Shown here piece by piece: positions 16,494-35,086 of a DNA stretch of 64,000 nucleotides. Numbering within the stretch: position 1 is the first letter of the stretch; every line of letters starts with the position of its first letter. The notes under the pieces are model-generated. The model worked only from the letters and a program-made list of their open reading frames with translations, searched no databases and was not told where the DNA came from. This DNA comes from Streptomyces diastaticus subsp. diastaticus. Its GTDB lineage: Bacteria > Actinomycetota > Actinomycetes > Streptomycetales > Streptomycetaceae. The DNA is taken from contig NZ_BLLN01000003.1 of the NCBI RefSeq assembly GCF_011170125.1, forward strand, positions 1,808,501 through 1,872,500, in the 5' to 3' direction. A program made the translations under genes and the position numbers.

Positions 16494-16742
16494 ATGAGCA
16501 CCATCAGGGAGTTGCTGGTCGAGCTCACGGGCACCACCGAGTACGCCGAGACCCTCGGTGACGACGCCGAACTGGCCGGCAGCGGCATCGACTCGGGCGA
16601 CCTGGTGCGCCTGGTCCTGCTGGTCGAGCAGCGCACGGGGGTGGAGATCACCGGGGACGACATGGAGGAGCTGCGCACCATCGCCGACTACGAACGGTTC
16701 GTCGCCGAGCGCACGACGGCCGGGACGGCCGGCGGTGCCTGA
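16494..16742 (+). CDS. antG: Acyl carrier protein, AntG
   Basis: This 82-residue discrete carrier protein carries the aryl starter of antimycin. GSGIDSGDLVRLVLLVEQ around residue 28 contains the Ser that receives the phosphopantetheine arm. GAGGAGAAGGC before ATG 16494 is a strong ribosome site; the frame extends upstream but without support. The stop overlaps the antF start (TGATG), so carrier protein and ligase are made together. It is under the proposed SigAntA promoter at 16398-16427. Confidence 0.9.
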   Translation: MSTIRELLVELTGTTEYAETLGDDAELAGSGIDSGDLVRLVLLVEQRTGVEITGDDMEELRTIADYERFVAERTTAGTAGGA

Positions 16743-18220
16743 TGTGGCTGACCCAGTTGGCGGAGCGCAACCGCCAGTGCCACCCCGGCCGCACCGCCTT
16801 CGTCGACGAGCGGCGCAGCGTCACCTGGGCCCAGTTCCACGACCGCACGGTCGAACTGGCCCACGGTCTGGCCGCTCTCGGCATCGGACGCGGTGACCGG
16901 GTCGCCATCCTCGCCCAGGACCGGATCGAGGTGCTGGAGAGCTACTTCGCCCTCGCCCGGCTCGGCGCGCTGTTCGTGCCGCTGAACCACAGCCTGGCCG
17001 TCCCCGAGGTCGCCGGCATCATCGAGCGCGTCGGCGCCGTCGCCGTCCTCGGGGAGTCCGGCCTGCTCGACCGGCACACCACGCTCCCCGCCTCGGTGCG
17101 CGTCCGGATGGCGCTGGACGAGCCCGCCTTCGAGGCCCTCGGGACCGTGGACGAGCCCGGGGACCTGCCGGAGGTCGCCGACACCGACCCCATCGCGATC
17201 CTGCACACCTCCGCGACCACCGGGCAGGCCAAGGGCGTCACCGTCGACGGCGCCTCCTTCCGCGCCATCGCCCTCGGCTGGCTGGTCCTCGCCCGCCCCA
17301 CGGACGACATCGTGATGGTCAACTGCTGCCCGCTGTACCACGGCAGCATGGTCGTCTCCCTGACCTACATGGCCGCGGGCGCCACCATCGTGCTGATGCC
17401 CGGCTTCACTCCGCAACGTGCCCTCGCGGCGGTGGAGAAGAACCGGGCCACCCACATGTGGATGGTCCCGCAGATGGTGCGGTTCATGCTCCAGGCCAAG
17501 GGCTCCCACCGCACCGACCTCGGCTGTCTGCGGGAGATCCTGTACGGCGCCGCGCCCATGCCGCTGGACGTGTACGCGGAGGCCGTCGAACGGCTCGGCT
17601 GCGGCTTCCGCCAGGTGTACGGCATGACCGAGGTCGGCGGCCCCTTCGTCACCCTCGGCCCCGACGAACACCCCGAGCCCGGTGACGTCACCGCGCGCAT
17701 CCCCTGCGGCCGCGTCATCCCCGGCATGTCCGCCCGCGCCGTGGACCGGGACGGGCAGGAGGTGCCGGTCGGCGAGATCGGCCAGATCGTGGTCCGCGGC
17801 CCCGGCGTCATGCAGGGGTACTGGAACGACCCGGAGGCCACCGAGGAGGTCACGGCCGGCGGCTGGACCCTCACCGGCGACCTGGGCTTCATCGACGAGA
17901 ACGGCCGCGTCCACCTCGTGGACCGCACCAAGGACGTCATCATCCGGGCCGGGCAGAACGTCTACCCCTCGGAGATCGAGCGCGCCCTGATAACCCACCC
18001 TGGCGTCCGCGACGCGGCCGTCGTCGGCGTGCCCGACGAGGACTACGGCGAGGTCCCGCTCGCCCACGTCGTCGTCGAGGAGGGAACCACCACGACCGCG
18101 CTGCTCGCCCATGTCCGCGAGAACCTGGCCCCGTACAAGCGGCCCCGGTCCTTCACGTTCATCGAGCGGGTGCCCCGCAACCCCGCCGGGAAGATCCTGA
18201 AGAAGGAGCTGCGCGTCTGA
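16742..18220 (+). CDS. antF: Aryl-acid ligase, AntF
   Basis: This ANL-superfamily adenylating enzyme has 492 residues. It has the P-loop [14 protein letters not shown] near residue 155, YGMTEVGGP near 295, the hinge [18 protein letters not shown] near 380 and a C-terminal [11 protein letters not shown]ys motif. In antimycin biosynthesis AntF activates anthranilate and loads it on AntG for oxidation and transfer to the NRPS. It overlaps antG by 1 bp and is the last gene of antGF. It converges on antE, with hairpins between. Confidence 0.9.
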   Translation: MWLTQLAERNRQCHPGRTAFVDERRSVTWAQFHDRTVELAHGLAALGIGRGDRVAILAQDRIEVLESYFALARLGALFVPLNHSLAVPEVAGIIERVGAVAVLGESGLLDRHTTLPASVRVRMALDEPAFEALGTVDEPGDLPEVADTDPIAILHTSATTGQAKGVTVDGASFRAIALGWLVLARPTDDIVMVNCCPLYHGSMVVSLTYMAAGATIVLMPGFTPQRALAAVEKNRATHMWMVPQMVRFMLQAKGSHRTDLGCLREILYGAAPMPLDVYAEAVERLGCGFRQVYGMTEVGGPFVTLGPDEHPEPGDVTARIPCGRVIPGMSARAVDRDGQEVPVGEIGQIVVRGPGVMQGYWNDPEATEEVTAGGWTLTGDLGFIDENGRVHLVDRTKDVIIRAGQNVYPSEIERALITHPGVRDAAVVGVPDEDYGEVPLAHVVVEEGTTTTALLAHVRENLAPYKRPRSFTFIERVPRNPAGKILKKELRV

Positions 18221-18326
18221 CAGCCGGGCCGTCCCGGCGGCGGGGTGCCTCTCCCGAGCGCGCGCCAGGGCACCCCGCCCGGTGCGCGCTCGCGCGCGGA
18301 CGGCGCACAGCTCCCCGCCACGTACC

Positions 18327-18363
18327 ACGAGGGCCGGCGTCCCGTCCGGGAGCCGGCCCTCGT
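18327..18363. terminator. Hairpin terminator between antF and antE
   Basis: ACGAGGGCCGGC (18327-18338) pairs with GCCGGCCCTCGT (18352-18363). It lies between the convergent ends of antGF and antCDE. A second weaker hairpin (CGGGGTGC/GCACCCCG) is nearer the antF stop at about 18240-18277. Confidence 0.7.
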
Positions 18364-18378
18364 GCGTCCCGGACGGTG

Positions 18379-19608
18379 CTACTCGGCGGCGTTGACCAGG
18401 ACCGCCATGTTGCCCGCGGGATGCTTGTTGTCGTGGATCAGCTGATGGGCCAGTCCGATCTCCTCGAAGCCGAACGTGCGCGACAGGCACGGGTCGATCA
18501 CGCCCTGGTCGATCAGCCGCGTGACCTCGCGCGCCTCCCGGGCGCTCGCGACGTGCGAACCCTGCAGCCGCTTCTGGCGCATCCACAGGAACCGCAGGTC
18601 GACGTCGCCGTTGTAGCCGGTCGTGCCGCCGCAGATCACGACCATGCCCGCGTTGTCGGCCATGTAGACCGAGGTCGGGATGGTGTCGGCGCCCGAGTGC
18701 TCCAGGACGATGCGCGGCGCCCGGCGCTCCCCGAGGACCTCCCAGAAGCGGCGTCCGAAGGCGCGGGCGCCGTCCAGCCACGTCTTCATCGCCTCCTCGT
18801 CGGTGGTGTCCGGCAACCGGCCCCAGTGGTCGAACTCACGCCGGTCGATCCACCCCTTCGCCCCGAGCCGCACGCAGAACTCGCCGCGCTCCTCGCTGGA
18901 GACGACGGCCACGGGCACACCCCCGACGTGGCGCACGAGCTGGATGGCGATGCTGCCGAGGCCACCCGCGCCGCCCCAGATCAGTACCGGGTCACCGGGC
19001 CGCACGGTGTGCGGCTCCCAGCCGAAGAGCTGACGGTAGGCGGTCGCCGCGGTGGCCATGTAGCAGGAGGCCGCCGCCCACGACAGCCGCCGCGGCTTGG
19101 GGTGGCACATGTACTCGTCGACCACGGCGAACTGCGCGAACGAACCGTAGTTCTCCTCGTACCCCCACACCCGCTGCGTGGAGGAGGTCACCGGTTCGGC
19201 CCCCAGCCGGATGTCCTGGGCCGTCTCGTCCCAGCGGCAGGCCAGGACGACCACCTCGGCACCGGGCTCGACGCTCCGCACCCCGTCGCCGACCGCCCAC
19301 ACGACGCCCGACAGGTCGGAGCCGCCGATGTGGAAGTCCTCGGTGGCGCCCTGCTTCTGGCGGGCCGCGATCACGTCGAGCGGTTCGCCGAGCGCCGCCC
19401 ACACGTTGTTGTAGTTGACGCCGGCCGCCATCACCTTGACGAGTACCTGCCCGGGGCCCACGGGCGGTACGTCCACCACCTCGGTGCGGAAGGCGTCGAC
19501 GGGCTGTCCGTAGCGTTCCTGGCGGATCAGCGAGGCGTACATCCGCTTGGGCACGGTGCCGAGGGCGGGCGCGTCGCCGAGTTCGTAGAGGTCCTTGAGC
19601 ACGGTCAC
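18379..19608 (-). CDS. antE: Crotonyl-CoA carboxylase/reductase homologue, AntE
   Basis: This 409-residue medium-chain reductase of the CCR family reductively carboxylates 2-enoyl-CoA to alkylmalonyl-CoA. Features include HIGGSDLSGVVW, the nucleotide loop IWGGAGGLGSIA, and the CCR-type VICGGTTGYNGDVDLRFLWMRQKRLQG region. It supplies varied alkylmalonyl extender units to AntD, which accounts for the C7 alkyl diversity of antimycins. The GTG start has AAGGA 6 bp upstream. It is the last gene of antCDE, 51 bp after antD. Confidence 0.92.
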   Translation of the reverse strand: MTVLKDLYELGDAPALGTVPKRMYASLIRQERYGQPVDAFRTEVVDVPPVGPGQVLVKVMAAGVNYNNVWAALGEPLDVIAARQKQGATEDFHIGGSDLSGVVWAVGDGVRSVEPGAEVVVLACRWDETAQDIRLGAEPVTSSTQRVWGYEENYGSFAQFAVVDEYMCHPKPRRLSWAAASCYMATAATAYRQLFGWEPHTVRPGDPVLIWGGAGGLGSIAIQLVRHVGGVPVAVVSSEERGEFCVRLGAKGWIDRREFDHWGRLPDTTDEEAMKTWLDGARAFGRRFWEVLGERRAPRIVLEHSGADTIPTSVYMADNAGMVVICGGTTGYNGDVDLRFLWMRQKRLQGSHVASAREAREVTRLIDQGVIDPCLSRTFGFEEIGLAHQLIHDNKHPAGNMAVLVNAAE

Positions 19609-19659
19609 GGGGAGTCCTTCTGGAGCGGGGCGGACGGGAGACGGGTCCGGGGCAGCGGG

Positions 19660-22600
19660 TCAGCCGGAGGCCGGGCGAAGGGCCTTGGCGACGACCTCGC
19701 CGATGCGGGCGATCGGGTCGGGTTCGGTCATGTCGTAGTGGCCGCAGGGCACGGCGTGGTCCTCGAACGCGCCGCGCACGTACGGGCGCCAGGCGTCGGC
19801 CTTGCCCGCCGCGAGCGACAGGTCCCTGGCGTCGGCGGCCGGGACGAGGTCCTGGGTCGCGCTGAAGAACAGCGCGTCGCCGCGGAAGACACCGGGCGTG
19901 AACTCCGGTGCGATCCGCAGGTTGTTGCGCATCACGGCGGCGATGGAGGCCGCCTCGTCGCGGGAGACGGGGGAGGAGCCGGCGCGGTGCGCCTCCCCGA
20001 CCCGGTCGAGCACGTCCTCGACACCGGGCGGGCCGTCGGCACCGGCGGGCAGGCCCGCCACCCGCGACAGCAGACCGGCGACCTGCCTCTCCGCGGTCCC
20101 GGCATCGTGCTCGCCGGCGTGCGGCAGCGGGGCGTCGAGCAGCGCCAGCAACTCGACCTCCTCGCCCTGTTCCTGCAACGCGCAGGCCATCGCGTGGGCG
20201 ACGAAGCCGCCGTACGACCACCCCAGGAGCCGGTACGGGCCGTCGGGCTGGACGGAGCGGACGAGGCCGAGACAGCCCTCGACCATCTCCCGGGCATCGC
20301 GCGCCGGCTGCCGGGTGCCGTCCAGACCGGCCGCCTGGATGCCGAACACCGGCTGGTCCGCGCCGAGATGGGGCAGCAGGCCGGTGTACCGCCAGGACAC
20401 GCCGGCGCCCGGGTGCACACAGAACAGCGGCCGCCGGTCCCCCTCGGCGCGCAGGGGCAGCAGCGGCGCCAGCGCGGCCGGGCCCGCGACGGCGTCCTGC
20501 CCGTCCTGGGCGGCCGCGAGCAGGCCCGCCACGGTCGGGGCGGCCAGCAGGGAGGCGGCCGGTACGTCCAGCACGCCCTGCCGGCGCAGCCGCCCGACCA
20601 GGAGCACGGCGCGCATCGAGTCGCCGCCCAGGTCGAAGAAGTTGTCGTGGACCCCGATGCCGCCGATCCCGAGGGATTCCTCCCACAACGCGGCGACCGC
20701 CCGCTCACGCGGGGTGCTCGGAGCCACGTGCGCGGTCGCCAGGTGCGGACGGGGCGCGAGCCCCGCCCCGCCGCCCGGAGCGGGCGTCCGCGACCGTGGG
20801 CCGGACTCCTGTGGGGCGCGGGCCCCGGGCGCGTCGATCCAGTGGCGGTGACGCTCGAACGCGTACCCGGGCAGCGGCACGCGTCCCGCGCTCCGAGGCG
20901 GCCGCGGAGCACGGGGCAGCGCGGCGTCCACGCCGGCGCTCCACAGCCGCCCCAGCGCCTCGGCGAAGACGAAACCGTCCGCCGCCCGCGCCTTGGCGTG
21001 CCGCATGGTCGTCACGGTCACCGGGTCCTCGCCGTCGAGCCGGGCCCGAGCGAGTTTGGTCAGGCTGTCGCCGGGGCCGATCTCGACGAGGACCGGCCGC
21101 TCCCGCTCCCACAGCGCGGCGATGCCGTCGGCGAAGCGGACGGTGCGCCGGGTGTGGTCCACCCAGTGGCCGACACCCGTGGCCTGTGCGGCGGTGGCCC
21201 AGTCGCCGGTCACGTTCGTGACGTACGGGATGCGCGGCGGCCGCAGGGTGAGGGTGCGCAGGTGGCCGGCGAAGCTCTCCAGGATCGGGTCGAGGACGTG
21301 CGAGTGGGCCGCCGCGGGCATCCGCAGCCGGCGGAACGGCACGTCGCGGCGGGCCAGTTCCGCCTCCAGCCGGTCGACCGCGTCGGTGTCCCCGGCGACC
21401 GTGCACGCCGCCGGGCTGTTGACCGCCGCCAGCGACAGCCCCTCGCCCAGCAGCGGGAGGACGGTGTCGGCGGCGGCCGCGACGCCGACGGTGGCACCGC
21501 CCGAGGAGGTGATGAGCCGGACGCGCTCGGCCACCACCGGCAGCGCCTCGTCGATCTCCATCACCCCGGCCAGGCAGGCAGCGGTGTACTCGCCCAGCGA
21601 GTGCCCGATCAGGGCGTCGGGCCGGACCCCCGCCTCCATCAGGGTGCGGGCCAGCGCGTACTCGGTGACGAACAGCGCCAGGAAGGCCGCCGTGCTGCCC
21701 GGCTCCACCTCCTCGAACAGGGCGGTGCGCAGGTCCGCCCCGAGCACCGGCCGTAGCACCGCGGAACACCGGTCGACGGCGTCCCGGTAGACGTCGTTCT
21801 CCTGGTACAGCCCGCTGCCCATGCCGACGTACTGGGTGCCGCCGCCCGGCAGCAGGAACGCCACCTTCGGCGCCTCGTCGGGCACCGGCCGCACGTCGGG
21901 CACCGCCGCGCGCAGCGCGTCCACCGCCTCCCGCACCGACGTCGCGGAGACGGCGAGCCGGTGCCGCAGCGCGGGCCGGTCCGAGCGCAGCGCGCCCGCC
22001 ACGTCGTCGAGCCGCAGCCCGGGACGCTCCTCCAGACGACGGGCGAGGGCGCCGGCCTGGCCGCGCAACGCGCCCGGCGTGCGTGCCGACAGCGGCAGGA
22101 CGAGCCGGCGCCCGTCCTCCTCGGGACGCGGCGGAGCGGCCGGGACCGGCGGAGCCTCTTCCAGGATGACGTGCGCGTTGGTGCCGCCGACCCCGAAGGC
22201 GCTGACCGCGGCCCGCCGGGGACGGCCGGTCGACGGCCACTCCTCCAGCGTGGTCGGCACCCGGAACGGTCCCGACGCGAAGTCGATGAGCGGGTTCGGC
22301 CGGTCGAAGTGCAGACTGGGCGGAATCTGGCGGTGCTCCAGCGCGAGCACCGCCTTGACGAGCCCCGCCATCCCCGCCGCCGCGCCCAGGTGCCCGATGT
22401 TGGTCTTCACCGAGCCCAGGGCGCAGTACCCGCGCCGGTCGGTGCTCTGGCGGAACGCCTCGGTGAGCGCCGCGACCTCGATGGGGTCGCCGATGCGGGT
22501 GGCGGTGCCGTGCGCCTCGACGAGTCCGATGGTGTCGGCGTCGATCCCGGCCTGCGCCTGCGCGGCGAGTACCACCTCCGTCTGGCCCTGCGCGCTGGGC

Positions 22601-23470
22601 GCGGTGAAGCCGACCTTGCGGCGGCCGTCGTTGTTGACGGCCGTGGCGCGCACGACGGCCCGGACACGGTCGCCGTCGGCCAGCGCGTCCTCCAGCCGCT
22701 TGAGGACCACCGCGCCCACGCCGTCGCCGGAAGAGGTGCCCGCCGCGTCGTCGGCGAAGGTGCGGCAGTGCCCGTCGGGTGAGAACGGCCCGCCAGGCAC
22801 GTGGCGGTAGCCCAGGTGGGCCGAGGGGTTCAGGGAGACCGCCGCCGCCAGCGCGGTGTCGCAGCGGTACTCGACGAGGTCCTGGAAAGCGGAGTGCAGC
22901 GCGACCAGTCCCGTGGAGCAGGCCGTCTGGAGCGACAGGCTCGGGCCGGTCAGGCCCAGTTCGTAGGAGACGCGGGTGGCGAGCGTGCCCAGCGAGTTGG
23001 CGGTGGCCGCGTGGACCAGCGCCACCGATCCGGGCTGCCCGGCGAAACGGGGGTGCACGTGCGCGGGGTAGTAGCGGCTGTCGCCGCTGCCCGCGTACAC
23101 CCCGGTCGTGCGGGACGGGTTGTCCTCGCCGGGGCAGCCGGCGTCCTCCAGCGCGTGGTAGGCCGTCTCCAGCAGCAGGCGCTGCTGCGGGTCGACGACC
23201 GCCGCCTCGGCCGGGCTGTACCCGAAGAAGCCCGAGTCGAAGCGGTCGATGCCCTCGATCACCGACGCCATCCGGATGAGGGACGGGTCGTCGAGGTCCT
23301 CCGGATCACCGCCCGCGGCGAGGAACTCCTCGTCGCTGACGGGCCGTACGGACTCGTGGCCCCGGGCGAGGTTGTCCCAGAAGGCGTCGACGTCGTCGGC
23401 GCCGGGGAAGCGGGCCGCCATGCCGATCACGGCGACGGCGGGCGCCTCGTCCTCCGGCGTGGCCTGCGAC

Positions 23471-23478
<8 letters not shown>
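19660..23478 (-). CDS. antD: Type I polyketide synthase KS-AT-ACP-TE, AntD
   Basis: This single-module PKS has 1272 residues. KS at about 14-440 has the TACSTG Cys, EAHGTAT and NIGHLGAA His residues. AT at about 540-850 has GHSLGEYTAACLAGV and an unusual AAAHSH in place of the HAFH/YASH specificity box, which fits relaxed extender choice. ACP is at about 910-980 (FFDLGGDSMRA) and TE at about 1010-1265 (GWSYGG Ser, a late GHYDM His). It elongates the AntC-bound chain with an alkylmalonyl unit and cyclises it to the nine-membered dilactone. The start overlaps the antC stop by 8 bp. Confidence 0.92.
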
Positions 23479-32167
<8,689 letters not shown>

Positions 32168-32372
32168 GACACCAACCCTCGGTTGCGAGCAGGTACTTCT
32201 CACGGGGGCGGGGCAAGCGGAGGCGGTCCGGGGACAGGACCCGTCCGGCCGTCGCGGGCCATGCCCCGGTTCACCCTGCCCTCGCCCGGTCGGGCGGAGC
32301 AAGCAGGGGCGCCGCTCGGCGGCCCATTCCAGGGAAACACCTAGAGGATGGCGCGATTTCCGTCCGTGAGGG

Positions 32373-32388
32373 TTGGGGAAATCGACGG
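32373..32388. promoter_or_regulatory. Candidate PAS-LuxR (FscRI/PimM-type) site on the antC side
   Basis: TTGGGGAAATCGACGG agrees at 12 of 16 positions with the PimM-type consensus CTVGGGAWWTCCCBAG, keeping the GGGAAAT core. It is about 205 bp upstream of the antC start. The consensus is recalled from published work on PAS-LuxR regulators of polyene clusters. Confidence 0.4.
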
Positions 32389-32645
32389 GGAAAAAGAGGG
32401 TGGGCCGACCGGCCGGAAAGTCCTCAGAGGGGGAGGGCCTCTTGACTTCCGACGAGATGTCGTCCGCCGGAAAGGCCGGCAGGCGCCTTTCCCCTTCTCC
32501 GGGGCCGGGTGGGGAGCGGTCGGCCGCATTCTTTGCAGATCCTGTTCATGACAACCGCGACGGCGTGCCGCGCATCCCGTACGCTGCACGGCAACCTGTC
32601 GACGGGCGCCCGCCGCGCGACTCCCGGCAAAACCTCGGACCGTTC

Positions 32646-32661
32646 TTAGGTGAAACCCTAA
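32646..32661. promoter_or_regulatory. Candidate PAS-LuxR (FscRI/PimM-type) site on the antB side
   Basis: TTAGGTGAAACCCTAA is a perfect 5+5 inverted repeat with 6-bp centre, and matches the PimM-type consensus at 11 of 16 positions. It lies about 150 bp before the antB start, a suitable place for an activator of antBA. Confidence 0.4.
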
Positions 32662-32809
32662 ATCCGCCGCCCATATGGTTCTGTCAAGATCGGGGCCTAT
32701 CGCTGTCTCTCCTTGACGTGAGGGCGTGACAGGGACTTCGCACTCGTTTTTGAGAACCGCCATCCGTGCGGGTACGGACCGTGCGGTGACGGCTGGAAGG
32801 GCTGCCAGA

Positions 32810-34120
32810 ATGCGACGCGCGCTGTGTCCCGTGGAAAACCTCTATGTCGGCCAGCGGAGCCGGGCCTTCCTCTCCTGCGTCCTGCGCGGGGACGTCGACG
32901 CCCCGACGCTGGCGAGGGCGTTCGACGCGCTCACGGCCGAGCACCCCACCCTGCGCTCCCGCATCGTCCCTGTGGCCGCCGGTCACGCCCTGGAACTCCT
33001 GCCGGAGGACGAGCGCCCGCGCCTGATCCTCAGGGACGGCGGGGAGGAGTCGTACGGGGAGGAACTCAACGTCCCGCTCCCGGTGGGCGGGCCGCTCAGC
33101 CGCGCGTCCCTCGTCACCACCGGGCCACGGACACGGCTTCTGACCATGACGATCGACCACACCGTCACCGACGGGCACAGCGCCATCACCCTCCTGAACG
33201 CGCTCTGGGACCGCTACCGCGACCTCGTCGGCACCGGTTCGGCCCAGACCCCGGCCGCCCCCGTCACCGAGGAGAGCTGGCCCCGGCCCGTCAGCGAACT
33301 GCTGCCCCCGGCCGACGCCGAGGACACCGAGAAGTACCTCCGGCGCCGTATCGAGGAGACGAGCGCCCACCCCGTCGAACTCCTCGCCTACGACACCCCT
33401 CGCGACGAGCCGGCCGACGCCGCCGCAGCGGCCCGGCACCGCGTCGAGGTCCGCCGGCTGGTCCTCGGAGCCGAGGAGACCACCCGGCTGCGCGCCGCCG
33501 CGCGTGACGCGGGCGTCACGGTGCACGGCCTCGTCGCCGCCGCCCTGATGACGGCGGTCCGCGCCCGCCTGGACGGCACGGGCCCGCGAATCCTGGGCTG
33601 CATGTCCCCCGTCGACCTGCGCTCACGGCTCAGCCCGCCCCTCGCGCCGTCCGTGATGGTGGCCTCCGTGACCTCGCACCTCCAGTCCGTCCCGGTCGCC
33701 GAGGACGCCGACCCGCTCGCCCTCGCCCGGGAGCTCGGCACACGCCTGCGCGCGTCCGTCGAGCGCGGCGACCACTTCCACGAGATGCGCATCATGCCGA
33801 GGGTCCCCGCCCACCCCGCCCTCCAGACGGGCTCGGTGATCGTGACCAACATGGGGGCGACGGCCGGCCCGCGCTTCCCCGAGGGCGTGGAGGGCACCGA
33901 CGTCCGGCTGGTCCCGGCCCGCGAGACGTACTTCCCGCAGGCCGGCCGCAGTCCGGTCATGGCCTGCGTCGTCTCCTTCGACCACCGGCTCGCCGTCGAA
34001 CTCCCGCACCACACCGCCTGCTTCAGCCCGGCCTTCATGCGGGCCTTCCGCGACGACGTCCGCTCCGCGCTGCTCGCCTTCACCCAGGACGCCGCCCCGG
34101 CGCCGGCGAGCACCGGCTGA
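32810..34120 (+). CDS. antB: Condensation-fold acyltransferase, AntB
   Basis: This acyltransferase of the condensation/PapA superfamily has about 436 residues. TMTIDHTVTDGHS holds the HxxxDG catalytic motif near residue 120, and a structural SPVDLRSRL segment follows in the C-terminal half. AntB acylates the C8 hydroxyl of the antimycin dilactone with varied acyl-CoAs. ATG 32810 follows GGAAGGG by 8 bp and begins at the conserved region; GTG 32726 is possible but has poor spacing. It is first in antBA, ending 50 bp before antA. Confidence 0.9.
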   Translation: MRRALCPVENLYVGQRSRAFLSCVLRGDVDAPTLARAFDALTAEHPTLRSRIVPVAAGHALELLPEDERPRLILRDGGEESYGEELNVPLPVGGPLSRASLVTTGPRTRLLTMTIDHTVTDGHSAITLLNALWDRYRDLVGTGSAQTPAAPVTEESWPRPVSELLPPADAEDTEKYLRRRIEETSAHPVELLAYDTPRDEPADAAAAARHRVEVRRLVLGAEETTRLRAAARDAGVTVHGLVAAALMTAVRARLDGTGPRILGCMSPVDLRSRLSPPLAPSVMVASVTSHLQSVPVAEDADPLALARELGTRLRASVERGDHFHEMRIMPRVPAHPALQTGSVIVTNMGATAGPRFPEGVEGTDVRLVPARETYFPQAGRSPVMACVVSFDHRLAVELPHHTACFSPAFMRAFRDDVRSALLAFTQDAAPAPASTG

Positions 34121-34170
34121 CCGCACCCCGGCCCGCCCGCACCGTCCTCCTCGCAAGGAGAGCACCCTCC

Positions 34171-34692
34171 GTGAACACCGCGCACGAACTGCCCGCCCCC
34201 GTGGACCGGTTGCTGCCGCGGGCCAGAGCGGGGGACGAGCAGGCCATGAACGACCTGCTGCTGCACATCACCCCGTACGTCACCAGGGTCTGCCGCTCGG
34301 TCGCCCACGACAACGGCTCCGACGCCCGGCAGGAGGCCCTCCTCGCGATCTACCGCGGCCTGCCGGGGCTGCGGGAGCCCGCCGCCTTCTACGGCTGGGT
34401 CCGCTCGGTCACCGTGCGCGAGGCGGTACGCACGGCAAGGCGCCTGGGCCGGGAGCCGGCCAGTGCGGAGGTCGACCCCCGGCACGAGACCCACTCGCTG
34501 GACGCCGTGCACATCAACGACGTCCTGGACCGCATGTCCGAGGCCCACCGCCAGGTGCTGACCCTGCGCGTCTACGGCCTGAACGAGGTGGAGATGGCGG
34601 AGACGCTCGCCCTGCCCGTCGGTACGGTCCGCTCCCGGCTCCACCGGGCCCGCCGCCGCTTCCAGGAGGCGTGGCAGCCCACAGCCGCGTGA
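34171..34692 (+). CDS. antA: ECF RNA polymerase sigma factor, AntA
   Basis: This 173-residue ECF sigma factor has region 2 (AMNDLLLHITPYVTRVCRS to AFYGWVRSVTVREAVR) and region 4 (LDRMSEAHRQVLTLRVYGLN to GTVRSRLHRARRRF). No anti-sigma gene is adjacent, in keeping with the orphan nature of SigAntA, which activates antGF and antHIJKLMNO. The protein ends in Ala-Ala, the signal reported to expose AntA to ClpXP proteolysis. The GTG start has AAGGAGAG 8 bp upstream. It is cotranscribed with antB. Confidence 0.92.
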   Translation: MNTAHELPAPVDRLLPRARAGDEQAMNDLLLHITPYVTRVCRSVAHDNGSDARQEALLAIYRGLPGLREPAAFYGWVRSVTVREAVRTARRLGREPASAEVDPRHETHSLDAVHINDVLDRMSEAHRQVLTLRVYGLNEVEMAETLALPVGTVRSRLHRARRRFQEAWQPTAA

Positions 34693-34946
34693 ACGGCACC
34701 GGCGCCCCCGCTGCCGTGGCCGAGCTCCGCGACGGCGCGTGGGGCGCGGACCAGCTCGACGCGGGTCACGGACACCGGGCCGTGCGGGCGATGGCCGCGG
34801 CGCGGGCCGGGTCACGGGCGGCACTCTCAGCCGCGCGCGGGCGCGGGGTTCGTCCCTGGCATCCGGCGCCGCGCGCGAGCTGACCGGTCGTGAGTTGCTC
34901 GCCCACGGTCGAGATCCGGGACCTTCCACCGTCCGGAGACTCATCC

Positions 34947-35012
34947 GTCACGACGTCACGACGTCACGACGTCACGACGTCACGACGTCACGACGTCACG
35001 ACGTCACGACGT
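34947..35012. repeat. Tandem repeat, 8 perfect copies of GTCACGAC
   Basis: The octamer GTCACGAC is repeated eight times without error (34947-35010), followed by a partial GT. Each junction creates the palindrome GACGTC. It directly abuts the hairpin at 35019-35061. Perfect conservation suggests recent slippage expansion. The unit length of 8 would shift frame per copy, so a coding role is unlikely. Confidence 0.95.
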
Positions 35013-35018
35013 ACGACC

Positions 35019-35061
35019 GGGCGCCGGGACGGTGGGTGTGGTGCTCGCCGTCCCGGCGCCC
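35019..35061. terminator. Strong hairpin between antA and the sugar dehydrogenase
   Basis: GGGCGCCGGGACGG (35019-35032) pairs perfectly over 14 bp with CCGTCCCGGCGCCC (35048-35061), with a 15-base loop. It lies between convergent genes and can stop both transcripts. Confidence 0.8.
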
Positions 35062-35086
35062 CCGGCGCGGCCTCAGCCGCGCGGCT

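Larger units (their letters stand above)
32168..32809. other. Divergent antC/antB promoter region
   Basis: This 640-bp non-coding region separates the start of antCDE (leftwards) from antBA (rightwards). It is markedly more AT-rich than the genes around 32340-32450 and 32630-32790. In characterised antimycin clusters these two operons are activated by FscRI, a PAS-LuxR regulator, rather than by SigAntA. Two imperfect matches to the PimM/FscRI-type inverted repeat are listed separately. The SigAntA-type GGATWGCGG-N13-CCTCTTCC motif is not present. No convincing small gene is seen. Confidence 0.7.
34693..35086. other. Non-coding right border of the antimycin cluster
   Basis: These 394 bp between antA and the convergent sugar dehydrogenase hold an 8-bp tandem repeat and a strong hairpin, both listed separately. 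The rest (about 34693-34945) shows no gene I can support, although frames stay open because of the high GC content. Confidence 0.65.

Noticed and set aside
16688..18781. 697-residue minus-strand frame opposite antF
   Set aside because: Shadow frame; antF on the plus strand has all ANL motifs.
18376..21756. 1126-residue frame on the plus strand opposite antE and antD
   Set aside because: Antisense shadow of high-GC coding DNA, with His/Arg/Gly-rich composition and no domain; the minus-strand genes have clear motifs.
32567..32700. Short gene(s) in the antC/antB divergent region
   Set aside because: Short open frames exist but have no ribosome site, no conservation I recognise, and they cross the likely regulator sites.
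34947..35012. CRISPR array
   Set aside because: Direct 8-bp tandem units without spacers; no cas genes nearby.
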